Assembly: GCF_029689945.1 (NCBI RefSeq)
Contig: NZ_CP121451.1
Location: 6,076,001-6,140,000, forward strand
From: Paenibacillus amylolyticus
GTDB taxonomy: Bacteria > Bacillota > Bacilli > Paenibacillales > Paenibacillaceae
Length of the DNA: 64,000 nt
Reading direction: 5' to 3'
In this document: positions 36,774 to 45,193 of the stretch, one piece after another
Position numbering within the stretch: position 1 is the first letter of the stretch
How the letters are laid out: every line of letters begins with the position of its first letter
Made by a program: the position numbers and the translations under genes
Notes under the pieces: generated by a model
What the model was told of the DNA's origin: nothing
Database searches by the model: none
Seen by the model: only the letters and a program-made list of their open reading frames with translations

Positions 36774-38500
36774 CTATGTAAATCCCATCAATGCCTTCTC
36801 CACCTGATCCACAATCCCATTGATCCCTGTCGGCCCATAACAACCAATCCAGGTTGCCGCATCCACCGAATGCACTCGCTGCTCTCTCCCCCACCGAGCA
36901 TCCCCCACACACGCCGTTCTGTCGCGGATATCCCATCCTGCATAAGCTCATTACTGAGCAAAAAGTAATGACTGGCTTGTACAGCCGGTAGTCTATCAAC
37001 CGAGATATGATAGGCCGTGTCGGCAGTATCGGATACAAATAACGGGGCAGGCAGACCCAGATCACGGTACAACACAGCGCCTGTACGATGTGCTGCAGAG
37101 TGAACCCGAACGAGAGAGTCCAGCGGACGGATCAGTGCTACACTTTTACCCGCCAGTACCGGAGCCAGTTCTTCGGACAGCAAAGCAGTACGTCGATGAT
37201 AATCGGCAAGTATACGCTTGGCCTCTGCTCGCTTGCCTGTCAGTTCACCGAAAAGGCCCAGTATGGTCTGCCAGCTCTCATTGCGCTTGAACATAATTAC
37301 TGGGGCAATCCGGCTTAACCGTTCATGATGCTGATCATGCACCTCGGTGCAGATAATCAGATCCGGTGACAATCGCTCTACCGCAAGCAGATCAGGATAC
37401 TCATACGTTCCGAGTAATTCGGTACCCTGAAGTCCTGCTCGGATATATTGAGGGAAATTGACCACGGCACTTCCCGATCCTACACTTCCTACTGGAGACA
37501 AACCAAGAGCGAGCAAATGATCGGCATATTGAACATCCAGTACGGCAATACGCTGTGGTGATTCAGTAACTTGATATTCACCTCGCATATGGCAGATCAC
37601 CGGACCTTGGGCCGACTCGTACGAAGAAGCTGTGCGATTCCGCAGTAAGGCTTGAGCATACCTTTCATCTAATTCTGAAGCGGCAGCAAGTCGATAATGA
37701 AGCGGAGGAACGCCATAATATTTCTTAAACGCCCTGCTGAAATAATACATGTCGCGGTAGCCCATTTTGTCAGCAATTTCCCCAATGGAAGCATCCGTAT
37801 GGAGCAACATCCTAGAGGCGTTTTCCATCCGCAACTGGATGACGTACTCCATCGGCCCGAGCTGCTTCTCTTGTTTGAATCGTCGCTGCAACTGCCTTAC
37901 ACTGCATCCAGCAGAGGCTGCCAGCTCTTTCAGCTCCAGATTCTGGCGATAATGCGATGATATATAGGACACGACAACATCCACCATGTCGGACTCTGCT
38001 CCGCCTTGACCACGTTCATACTCCATGATCAGTTCGTAGATCATCCCCTGGAGCAACGCATTGGCATGAAAACGTTCCAGCCCTTCGCCGCGGCGCCATT
38101 TGGCAACGATTTTTTCCGCATGCTGAATCCATTCCGCTTGCGTTACAGGGTTCTGAATAAACGAAGTTTGCAGCGGGTGTTTGCGATACGAGGGCAATGC
38201 ATGGGAGGCTCCTTCCAGGGAAGAAGCCTTATACCTAATCACGATATAATAAAGTTCGTCTGATCTGGCCGTCAGCGTAAAGGATGTTCCCTTCGCCACA
38301 TGACAAGCAAAAGAAGCTCCAATGTGGCAAACTTCACCATTCATTGCAAGCTCCCCTTCCCCGCCTACTGCCAGCAGCAACACATTCGAGGTTAATTCGG
38401 TTTCGCTAAGAACACTGCTTGTCTGCAAAGTACCGCTATACCCATCAAGCATCTTGATCGTCGTATCACTCCATAGACTTGTCTGTTCTTGCAGCGGCAT
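36774..38500 (-). pseudogene. btr: AraC regulator fused to siderophore-binding domain, Btr-like, frameshifted near the end
   Basis: From the ATG at 38500 (AGGAG): cupin-like N-terminus, AraC DNA-binding domain (LKELAASAGCSVRQLQRRFKQEKQLG, IADKMGYRDMYYFSRAFKKYYGVPP), then a periplasmic-binding-protein domain (RIAVLDVQYADHLLALGLSPVG, PDLIICTEVHDQ). This is the Btr architecture, in which a siderophore bound inside the cell activates uptake genes. The frame breaks in a C5 run (36889-36893); adding one base yields VHSVDAATWIGCYGPTGING, the expected family C-terminus, ending at 36774. Confidence 0.8.
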
Positions 38501-38514
38501 TTCTCTCATCTCCT

Positions 38515-38547
38515 GACAATAGCAATCGTAAAATTGTTGCTGTTGTC
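38515..38547. repeat. Inverted repeat between fhuF-like and btr-like genes
   Basis: GACAATAGCAA (38515-38525) and TTGCTGTTGTC (38537-38547), one mismatch. Possible attenuator or regulator site at the btr-like start. Confidence 0.4.
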
Positions 38548-39321
38548 ATTTTAATTGAGATTCTTTCTCATTGTCAATTTTCGGACATTTGAGACAATAT
38601 TCACCTGACATCTGGTAATAGAAACAGCAGGTGATGCGCTCACTTTTGGCAACATGCACGTTGTCCTTACAATCGGTGAAGCGAGTTAATGGATTCTTCC
38701 TTTCACCAAATACCTGCCCGGATGCCACCTGCGTCAGATAGGAGAAGTCCTCTCGAATGATCTTACGTTCCTGCTCCGTCTCGCCTTCGTCAGGAGCGAA
38801 TAATCGGCCAATCCGTACCATGATATTCTCCCAGAGAATGCTCATCGAAAGAGGTGCAATCGCAGCAAGAGCCTTTAACAGCGGTGTCAGCTGTACCGCA
38901 AACATCTCCTGGACCGCTTTTCCCGCCATACGTTCCTGTCTCCAGTCCATTCTTCAGCCTGAAGCCCGTTCACCGCTAGAAAAGGAAAACGAGTACCGCC
39001 CTCATGGTCTTCGAGCTTCGGATGATAGAGAAAGCTGTTCTCCAGCTGAAAGGTTACATGCTGATGATGATACGTCATCGCGGTCACGAGCGGAGTTGTC
39101 CATAGATAGCCAAGCCGCTTGGCTAACATGGAGGCTGCGACTTTCATGTCAGGCGCATCGATATAGTTCTGAAACCAGTGGATATACTCTCGACACACCT
39201 CTTTGTCATGCAGCTCACTCAGAGCAATGGTACGGACACTATGTTCAGGCGGCTCACCAAGCAAAATCGAATGATCCTCTACGGTCTCTTTCCATACGTC
39301 TGTCGAGAGATATCGGTTCAT
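38546..39321 (-). pseudogene. FhuF-like ferric siderophore reductase, frameshifted
   Basis: The C-terminal part carries the FhuF-type iron-sulfur motif CC-x10-C-x2-C (CCFYYQMSGEYCLKC); such proteins reduce ferric siderophores to release iron in the cytoplasm. The N-terminal part (MNRYLSTDVWKETV...GLQAEE) is in another frame; adding one A near 38941 (GAAGAATGG to GAAGAAATGG) joins them into 258 residues. The ATG overlaps the stop of the binding-protein gene (TAATATG), so it is coupled. Confidence 0.75.
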
Positions 39322-39322
39322 A

Positions 39323-40363
39323 TTAGTTCGATCCGAGCAGAGCTTCCGAAGCCTGATCTACAATCAGATTAATCGCAAGCGGTCCGTAGTATGCAATCCA
39401 CAGTGTGGAGTTTACGTCATACGTGCGGTTATTTTTCACAGCATCAAGAGACTGCCATACCGGATTGTTCGCCATCGCCTCAGCTTCTGCCGCAAACAGT
39501 TCATCCGACAGGACAAAATAACGATCTGCCCCGATCTCAGGCACTTTTTCCATTGAGATTTCTACAGAACCATCTTCATTAATCTCCTGTACCAGAGCAG
39601 GCATTTTCAGCCCCAAGTCATTGTACATAATACCGCCAATGCGATGCTCAATACCGTGAACACGAATTCCTTCTTTTCGTGGACGAATGATGGCCACCGT
39701 TTCATCACCCAGCTTCTCTGACAATTGTGCTTTCAGCCCGGCAATTTTGTCTTCATACGCTGTGCGCACTTTCTCTGCCTCGTCCTGCTTGTCTGTAATT
39801 TGGGCAACCGTAGCTAACGTATCACGCCAGTCTTCGTAGAAATCGAGTACGAGGGTAGGTGCAATTTTGCTTACACCCTCATACTGTTTCTCCTGGAAGT
39901 CCGTCATGATGATCAGATCCGGGTCAAGTGCAACAATCGCTTCCAGGTTAGGCTCGTCCCGTGTACCCAGAACTTCGACTCCATTCGGCTGGTCACCCAG
40001 GTATTCTGGAAAATCGGTATTCCCTCCTGCGATAACACTTCCTGCTGGCTTCTCGCCAATCGCTAACATCTGATCCAAAAACTTAACATCGAGAATTGCA
40101 ATTCTCTGTGGTTTTTCGTTTAGCGTGATGTCACCCTTCATACCCTTGATCGTTACGGGAAAAGCTCCATCCGTCTGTGTTTCCGCATTCGCAGGTGTCT
40201 CCGCCGGTGTTGCCGCAGATTGCTTACCGCTATCTGTACCTGTTGCGGCACCGCAAGCCGTCAGGACTAGAATAAGAGCCATCATCAAGCCCAAGAGTAA
40301 TCGTGATTTGTGAGCAGTATAGGCTTTGTTACCAGCCGCTTGCCCCTTTGTTCCTTGTTTCAT
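39323..40363 (-). CDS. Iron-siderophore ABC transporter binding lipoprotein
   Basis: 346 residues from the ATG at 40363 (GGGGGAT). Lipobox LALILVLTAC; family of FecB/FepB-like periplasmic-binding proteins (RIAILDVKFLDQMLAIGEKPAG, PDLIIMTDFQEKQYEGVSKIAPTL, STLWIAYYGPLAINLIVDQASEALL). It captures a ferric siderophore at the cell surface. The permeases and ATPase are not in this window. A Fur box lies just upstream. Confidence 0.9.
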   Translation of the reverse strand: MKQGTKGQAAGNKAYTAHKSRLLLGLMMALILVLTACGAATGTDSGKQSAATPAETPANAETQTDGAFPVTIKGMKGDITLNEKPQRIAILDVKFLDQMLAIGEKPAGSVIAGGNTDFPEYLGDQPNGVEVLGTRDEPNLEAIVALDPDLIIMTDFQEKQYEGVSKIAPTLVLDFYEDWRDTLATVAQITDKQDEAEKVRTAYEDKIAGLKAQLSEKLGDETVAIIRPRKEGIRVHGIEHRIGGIMYNDLGLKMPALVQEINEDGSVEISMEKVPEIGADRYFVLSDELFAAEAEAMANNPVWQSLDAVKNNRTYDVNSTLWIAYYGPLAINLIVDQASEALLGSN

Positions 40364-40390
40364 TTGTAAATCCCCCTTATGTATAATACT

Positions 40391-40409
40391 GATAATGATT
40401 TTCATTATC
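40391..40409. promoter_or_regulatory. Fur box
   Basis: GATAATGATTTTCATTATC is a 19-bp inverted repeat with one mismatch to the Fur consensus, 28 bp upstream of the siderophore-binding lipoprotein start. It indicates iron repression of the lipoprotein-fhuF (and probably btr) operon. Confidence 0.85.
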
Positions 40410-40500
40410 GAAACATAAAGAGAGTATATACGATCTCCGTATCGTGTTACCATGTACTTTTGCGACATTTCAGTCGGACTAATGCGACATCGCGAGCCAC

Positions 40501-40778
40501 TTATCCGCCCTTTAACTTTTCTGTAATGTACGCTTGCAATCGGTAGATATCTGAAAGAAGCTCTTCTTCCTCTGGTGTATTGCCATACTCCCCAGCCATC
40601 GTGGTGTGCGGATATGCCACTCCTTAGACATGTATTGCTGTTCATCCCGATACTCCAAAATATGTCCCAGGAAATATTCAAGTGAGCCAAAGGATTGCTT
40701 ACGACTATCGCCGATGATGGATTGTGTTTGTTCAATGATTGACTGTAACATGTGTTGGATATGATCTTCTGGATTCAT
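40501..40778 (-). pseudogene. Small hypothetical protein, frameshifted
   Basis: From the ATG at 40778 (GAAGGA) the frame encodes MNPEDHIQHMLQSIIEQTQ to SKEWHIRTP; the continuation TMAGEYGNTPEEEELLSDIYRLQAYITEKLKGG is in another frame and ends at 40501. One missing C (ACACCACG to ACACCCACG) repairs it to 92 residues. It overlaps or abuts the phosphotransferase gene upstream and is probably co-transcribed. Confidence 0.5.
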
Positions 40779-40789
40779 AGCGTTATCCT

Positions 40790-41374
40790 TCACTCTCTTC
40801 TGTTTAATTTCTTAAATGCCGATTGGTCTGGATCAGACTTTATATAGTCTAGTATCTTTTCCGCACATGCAGCTGAACTTAGCTCTTCCGTATTCACTTC
40901 CAGATCATATTCATCATAGGCGTAGACGTAGTCGAACTGGGAATGGGCCAGTCCAATTGCGCGATCTCCCCTGGTCTGCTCTCTTCTGGTGAGTTCTTCA
41001 ATCGAGCAATTCACGCCTACAAACAATATTGGATAATCCGATAATAAATCATAAAACTCGTTAAACCACTTGTCATTGCTGATGACTGTATCCACGATGA
41101 CATTCAGACCCATCTCCGAAAACAGCTTAATCATTGCACAGTACAACGAGTTGATGGGCTCAAACAGGATATCTGTCATCACATGGTGTTCCACTTCTCT
41201 TATTGGTTTCAGATCTGGATATGTAGTATCGATGAACTGATCATAATTATGTAGAAATTGATCCACAGATAGATGATGAAATGGAATATCTCCCTGTTTT
41301 TTCATTTCCATCGCGATACTGGTCTTCCCCGAACTTGAGGTTCCGTTTAGATATATAATGAGTCCTTTATCCAC
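40790..41374 (-). CDS. Chloramphenicol phosphotransferase-like kinase
   Basis: 194 residues from a GTG at 41374 (AAGGGTGAT at correct spacing). P-loop GTSSSGKTS at the N-terminus, then VDQFLHNYDQF, VIVDTVISNDKWF and REQTRGDRAIGLAHSQF typical of CPT-family small-molecule kinases. Streptomyces CPT phosphorylates chloramphenicol; most homologs have unknown substrates, so resistance should not be assumed. In-frame sequence upstream to 41512 looks non-coding. Confidence 0.8.
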   Translation of the reverse strand: MDKGLIIYLNGTSSSGKTSIAMEMKKQGDIPFHHLSVDQFLHNYDQFIDTTYPDLKPIREVEHHVMTDILFEPINSLYCAMIKLFSEMGLNVIVDTVISNDKWFNEFYDLLSDYPILFVGVNCSIEELTRREQTRGDRAIGLAHSQFDYVYAYDEYDLEVNTEELSSAACAEKILDYIKSDPDQSAFKKLNRRE

Positions 41375-41541
41375 AAGAATCACCCTTATCTTTAAAATTG
41401 AACGAATGAATGAAGAACCGATAGCCATATTCATTTCATTAAACCAGGTATGTATAATTAATTTACAATAATTTTCAGATATGTGTATAGTAGAAATAAA
41501 ACGAAATACCAATATACCAATCTAACCGAGAGGATGAGATC

Positions 41542-42147
41542 ATGTCTTTTTTCAAAAAGAAGATGGTACTAGTCTCTTTATTCGTAATATCGGCTATCTC
41601 TGTCAGTGCAATCGCTTACGTCAATGGTCAATCGAAACTGAGCGTGCCCATTCATAACGTCGTCAACCTTTCTGCCAATTCCTTAACTTTTCATGAAATA
41701 GATAAGCTGGACGCGTTTGCTGAACTGATCGTCATTGGTCAGGCAACAGAAGATTTCAGAGATCGAGAGCATGTTATTACTTCATTTGATGATGGGACTA
41801 TGCAGTCTTTTCACACCAACACGAACATCAGGATTGATGAGATATTGAAGAAACCCGACGATTTCCCTTCGGATCAGAATGAATTGACGATCATTGAACC
41901 TGCCAGCCTGGAAGAAGACGTCAAGTACACAGTTAATGACTATGTAGAACTTCAGAAGGGTGATAGAAGTGTACTTTTCTTAATGAAAAATACTTTTGGT
42001 GATTATGGATTGATCAATGATAATCTCGGAAAATTCAGCTTGAAAGGGATAACTCAATATAGTGTGCCTCAGTCCTCTACTGCTCAAGTGTTATCAGAAT
42101 ACGAAAATTTCTGGGACTCTGTTATGGAGAAGTATGATCTGAATTGA
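41542..42147 (+). CDS. Membrane-anchored or secreted protein, unknown
   Basis: 201 residues, GAGAGGATGAG before the ATG. An N-terminal signal or anchor helix (KMVLVSLFVISAISVSAIAYV) is followed by a soluble domain beginning at a low-complexity linker (SLSANS...) with AFAELIVIGQATEDFRDREH and RIDEILKKPDDFPSDQNELTI. The GQ-x(n)-I-D-x-h-h-K pattern resembles small beta-barrel-like extracytoplasmic proteins, but no family is certain. Confidence 0.6.
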   Translation: MSFFKKKMVLVSLFVISAISVSAIAYVNGQSKLSVPIHNVVNLSANSLTFHEIDKLDAFAELIVIGQATEDFRDREHVITSFDDGTMQSFHTNTNIRIDEILKKPDDFPSDQNELTIIEPASLEEDVKYTVNDYVELQKGDRSVLFLMKNTFGDYGLINDNLGKFSLKGITQYSVPQSSTAQVLSEYENFWDSVMEKYDLN

Positions 42148-42368
42148 GATTTCATAAGGCAAATCATCACTTTGGGGACATAGCTTCCCCTTCAATCTAT
42201 TTAATTTCTTTATCCAAACTTACACCAAATGATGAAGTTATCGAATTCATTCTTGCGCTGTCATATTTATAAATCACATTGAAGTCACACATATAACTAG
42301 TAACCTTCCGACAGACCCCGACGGCTACCTTGAGATGCCCAATCGTTCACGCAGTTTCTTTCAACGAT

Positions 42369-42928
42369 CTAATCAAGATTCTTTTCAAGCAATGCACCTA
42401 TACGCTCGGCCATCACGTATCGAGGAAGTGGCTTTTCATTTTTAAACCACCATTCTACTACGCCAACAATTGCCGCCCCCAGAAACTGAACCTCCACATT
42501 TATCCCTTCCGTTATTGCTGCAATGGTTTCCTCTTCGGACATCCTGTTCCCTTTCTCCAGTTCTTCAATGAAAAAGGTCAGAAACTGATTACGAAAAAAG
42601 AACTTCCCTTACTCGCCAGCAGTGCGGAGAAAAACAAAGAGTGCTTTTCGAAATACTCGAGCCAAATTTCCACCATATCTCGATAACCGGCATCATCTTC
42701 TGTAGCTTCACAGATCTCCCGCAGGTTCGTAATATGTTCTTCGATGAGCTTATCGAGAAGATCGAATTTGTCCGTGTAATGAAGATAGATCGTTCTGCGG
42801 CTAACGTCCGCTCTGTCAGAGATATCTTGTATTGTGATTTGATCAAAATCCTTTGCAATCATCAGTTCAATAACTGCCATTTTGATGGCTTCCTGGGATT
42901 TGCGTACCCTGCGATCCACCTTTAACAC
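42369..42928 (-). pseudogene. TetR-family regulator, frameshifted
   Basis: The GTG at 42928 follows GGGAGGGG; an ATG lies 24 nt upstream without a site. The DNA-binding domain (VIELMIAKDFDQITIQDISDRADVSRRTIYLHYTDKFDLL) is intact. The frame breaks in a T6 run near 42598; one more T continues FFRNQFLTFFIEELEKGNRMSEEE...VEWWFKNEKPLPRYVMAERIGALLE to 42369. Divergent from the SDR-like gene at 43107, its likely target. Confidence 0.75.
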
Positions 42929-43106
42929 TTGACCCCTCCCCGTTATCTTCATCGTTCATGCACACTTTCATTGAACCTGTGAACTAATGCACGAAATGCG
43001 ACTTTTTAAGAATGGTAATGTTTTAATTTCTGTATACCATTATACATAGATGATAAATAATACACTACTGTGCATTTATGTAGGAATGGGAACGGAGTTA
43101 TTAAAC

Positions 43107-43808
43107 ATGAAAATTGCAATTGTTGGGGCTACAGGAGGAACTGGAAGGAACGTCATGGAGCGTGCACTTGTCTTAGGACACGAGGTCATTGCGGTTGCTC
43201 GTCGACCAGAAGCCGTATCGCCTGCCGAGGGACTCACCATAAGAAAAGGAGATGTACTTGACGAATATAGCATGGTCAACGCCATTGCGGGGGCAGACGT
43301 TGTGATCAGCTGCATAGGTCCTCCCAGTAATTTGTCGCCAGAGTCTGCCGCGAAGAGCTTGGGAAATATCAGAGCCGGAATACTTACAATCGCGGCTAAT
43401 TTCTCACCCGGTAGGGTCATGTCCGAAGGAATCCCGAATATCATATCCGCATGTCAGCGTACAGGTGTGAAGCGCATTGTTATGCAAAGCGGTATTAATT
43501 TGAGCGATGGGAAAGAGCTTTCTCTTATCAACGCGTTGGCAGTTCGTTTGATGCGCAGCATCTTTTGGAAGGCAATTCAGGATAAAAGTATGGCAGAGCA
43601 AGCACTCATCCAGAGTGGACTGGATTGGGTCATTGTACGTGCATCCGTGCTTCAATATGCGGAGGGTACGTTGAATTATACGGCAGGGCCACTTGCTCGC
43701 ATCCAACCGCTAGGGGCATTGCCCTTTGCAGACTGTGCCGACTGCCTGGTGCGGGCGGCGACCAGTGAGCCCAAGTGGAAAAATAAGATTGTTAATGTAG
43801 GAAGGTAA
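43107..43808 (+). CDS. NAD(P)-binding epimerase-like oxidoreductase
   Basis: 233 residues from the ATG at 43107. Rossmann motif MKIAIVGATGGTGRNVMERAL at the N-terminus, VISCIGPPSN, and KAIQDKSMAEQALIQSGLDWVIVRAS typical of atypical SDRs (NmrA/YwnB-like). The true substrate is unknown. Divergent from the TetR-family gene, which probably regulates it. Confidence 0.85.
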   Translation: MKIAIVGATGGTGRNVMERALVLGHEVIAVARRPEAVSPAEGLTIRKGDVLDEYSMVNAIAGADVVISCIGPPSNLSPESAAKSLGNIRAGILTIAANFSPGRVMSEGIPNIISACQRTGVKRIVMQSGINLSDGKELSLINALAVRLMRSIFWKAIQDKSMAEQALIQSGLDWVIVRASVLQYAEGTLNYTAGPLARIQPLGALPFADCADCLVRAATSEPKWKNKIVNVGR

Positions 43809-43928
43809 CATGGATAGCGATGACATGGTAATTTCATTTTCCGTTTTCCCTCAGTCTCCTGAAGCACATAACTGGATATTATTATTTATTTCAAGAATCT
43901 CGTCTAATGTTCCGTATTCACGACGCGA

Positions 43929-43961
43929 CTCAGCCTTAGATAGCTCCTATCTAAGGCTGAG
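43929..43961. terminator. Strong hairpin between convergent units
   Basis: CTCAGCCTTAGATAG and CTATCTAAGGCTGAG pair almost perfectly with a loop of 3 nt. No T run, but its position between the SDR-like gene and the leftward DHFR unit suits bidirectional termination. Confidence 0.55.
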
Positions 43962-43989
43962 TAGTATGTTGTCTGAGCTTCTTCATTGA

Positions 43990-44130
43990 TTACTCATCTG
44001 ACAACCGAGGGGTATAGCCCTGATGTGTGAGCATATCGTTTATAGATGTCAGCTTTCTTTGAGATAACAGCATCAGTTTGCTTGAATTATCTTGAACCGT
44101 TAGTGCTGTTCTTCTAGGTGACAAGATCAT
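43990..44130 (-). CDS. 46-residue ORF coupled to the DHFR-like gene
   Basis: The ATG at 44130 overlaps the stop of the DHFR-like gene (ATGA). The product MILSPRRTALTVQDNSSKLMLLSQ...SINDMLTHQGYTPRLSDE is helical and basic. It is too short for certainty, but the coupling and even codon use suggest it may be translated. No family recognised. Confidence 0.35.
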   Translation of the reverse strand: MILSPRRTALTVQDNSSKLMLLSQRKLTSINDMLTHQGYTPRLSDE

Positions 44131-44701
44131 TTTATCGTCTGGTATACGAGGCCTATGGCTCCAGAATCAAAGGTCTTGTTCTCGATGAGTTTAAGATTAA
44201 TCTTCTCCTTAATATCTTGGAATAACGGCAATCCCTTACCGATCAGAACGGGAGAGACCGTAATTTTATATTCATCAATTAAACCAAGCTGCATAAGCTG
44301 GTGTGCGAACCGAGGACTGCCGAGGATGACCATATCCTTGCCTGGCTTCTGTTTGAGGCTCTTGATTTCTTCCTCGACATCTTTTTCACCAGTCTGGAAT
44401 TATTCCATTCCACTTTTTCCAGCGTCGTGGAAAAAACGATTTTGGCTGTCTTTTCGATCCACTCAGCATGATTCCGTTCATGTTGCGAAGCTGATGGATC
44501 CGAAGGCACAGATGGCCAGTAACTGTACATCATCTGATAAGTCCCACGCCCCCAAATGACAGTGTCTGCAGTACTCAGAATTTCTTGCGCGTGTTTCTCC
44601 AAATCAGCATCGTAGGAAACCCAGCCAATGTCCATTTCACCATTCGGCCCTTCTACAAAACCGTCAAGTGATGCGTGCAGAAATAAAACGAGTTTTCTCA
44701 T
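44127..44701 (-). pseudogene. Dihydrofolate reductase-like protein (RibD C-terminal type), frameshifted
   Basis: From the ATG at 44701 (AAAGGAG): LVLFLHASLDGFVEGPNGEMDIGWV, TVIWGRGTYQMMYSYWP, KIVFSTTLEKVEWNNSRLV. The frame breaks in an A5 run near 44376; restoring A6 continues KDVEEEIKSLKQKPGKDMVILGSPRFAHQLMQLGLIDEYKITVSPVLIGKGLPLF to 44127, a 191-residue YwjB/YyaP-type protein. The family's physiological substrate is unknown. Confidence 0.75.
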
Positions 44702-45076
44702 TTTCAATTCTCCTTTGTTCATGAGGATTTCTAGAATATACATTAACTACATATCAGTACAATTGAACTCGGGGGTGTTTCTTCCTTATGGATTGCTAGT
44801 GAGTGCTAAATGAAATATTCTACTAATCCACCAAAAGCACCTCCATTATATTCTGCAAAATTGCCCTTGAGTTAAGTATCTACAAGAACAGAACTTACTA
44901 TAATTATTAAAATTTTCTGTGATTGGACCCTGTACATACGGTACTCTCTTTTACTGAAATTGAATATGCGATGACATGAATTGTGAAAAGAAAAAGGAAG
45001 ACCATGCTCATCCCATAGGGGAATCCAATGATCTTCCGATGCTTTGTGAATTATGCTGTTGTAAAAGGTTGAGTTT
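44702..45076. other. Intergenic region, no gene recognised
   Basis: Contains only a weak hairpin GGAAGA ... TCTTCC (about 44996-45047) and AT-rich sequence. No ORF with a ribosome site was seen. Confidence 0.35.
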
Positions 45077-45159
45077 GGCGCGGCTTGTGCAATCGCAAGC
45101 CGTGTAAGGGTGAGGTGCTGCGAGCATGGATGCAGCACCTCTTGTGGATGCACCGCGCC
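45077..45159. ncRNA. Predicted three-way-junction RNA downstream of the B12 radical-SAM gene
   Basis: Outer arms GGCGCGG (45077-45083) and CCGCGCC (45153-45159) enclose two hairpins: GGCTTG/CAAGCC (45082-45101) and the perfect 10-bp GAGGTGCTGC/GCAGCACCTC (45112-45141). A further GCCGCTGC/GCAGCGGC stem (45184-45208) holds the stop codon of the 45194 gene in its loop. It may be an elaborate terminator or a small structured RNA; no known family matched by eye. Confidence 0.35.
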
Positions 45160-45193
45160 AATGATCGCGGTGCTGTTTCAAAGGCCGCTGCAC

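Noticed and set aside
40364..40735. N-terminal extension of the siderophore lipoprotein
   Set aside because: The lipoprotein signal with lipobox starts at 40363 and the Fur box lies within the extension, so it is untranslated.
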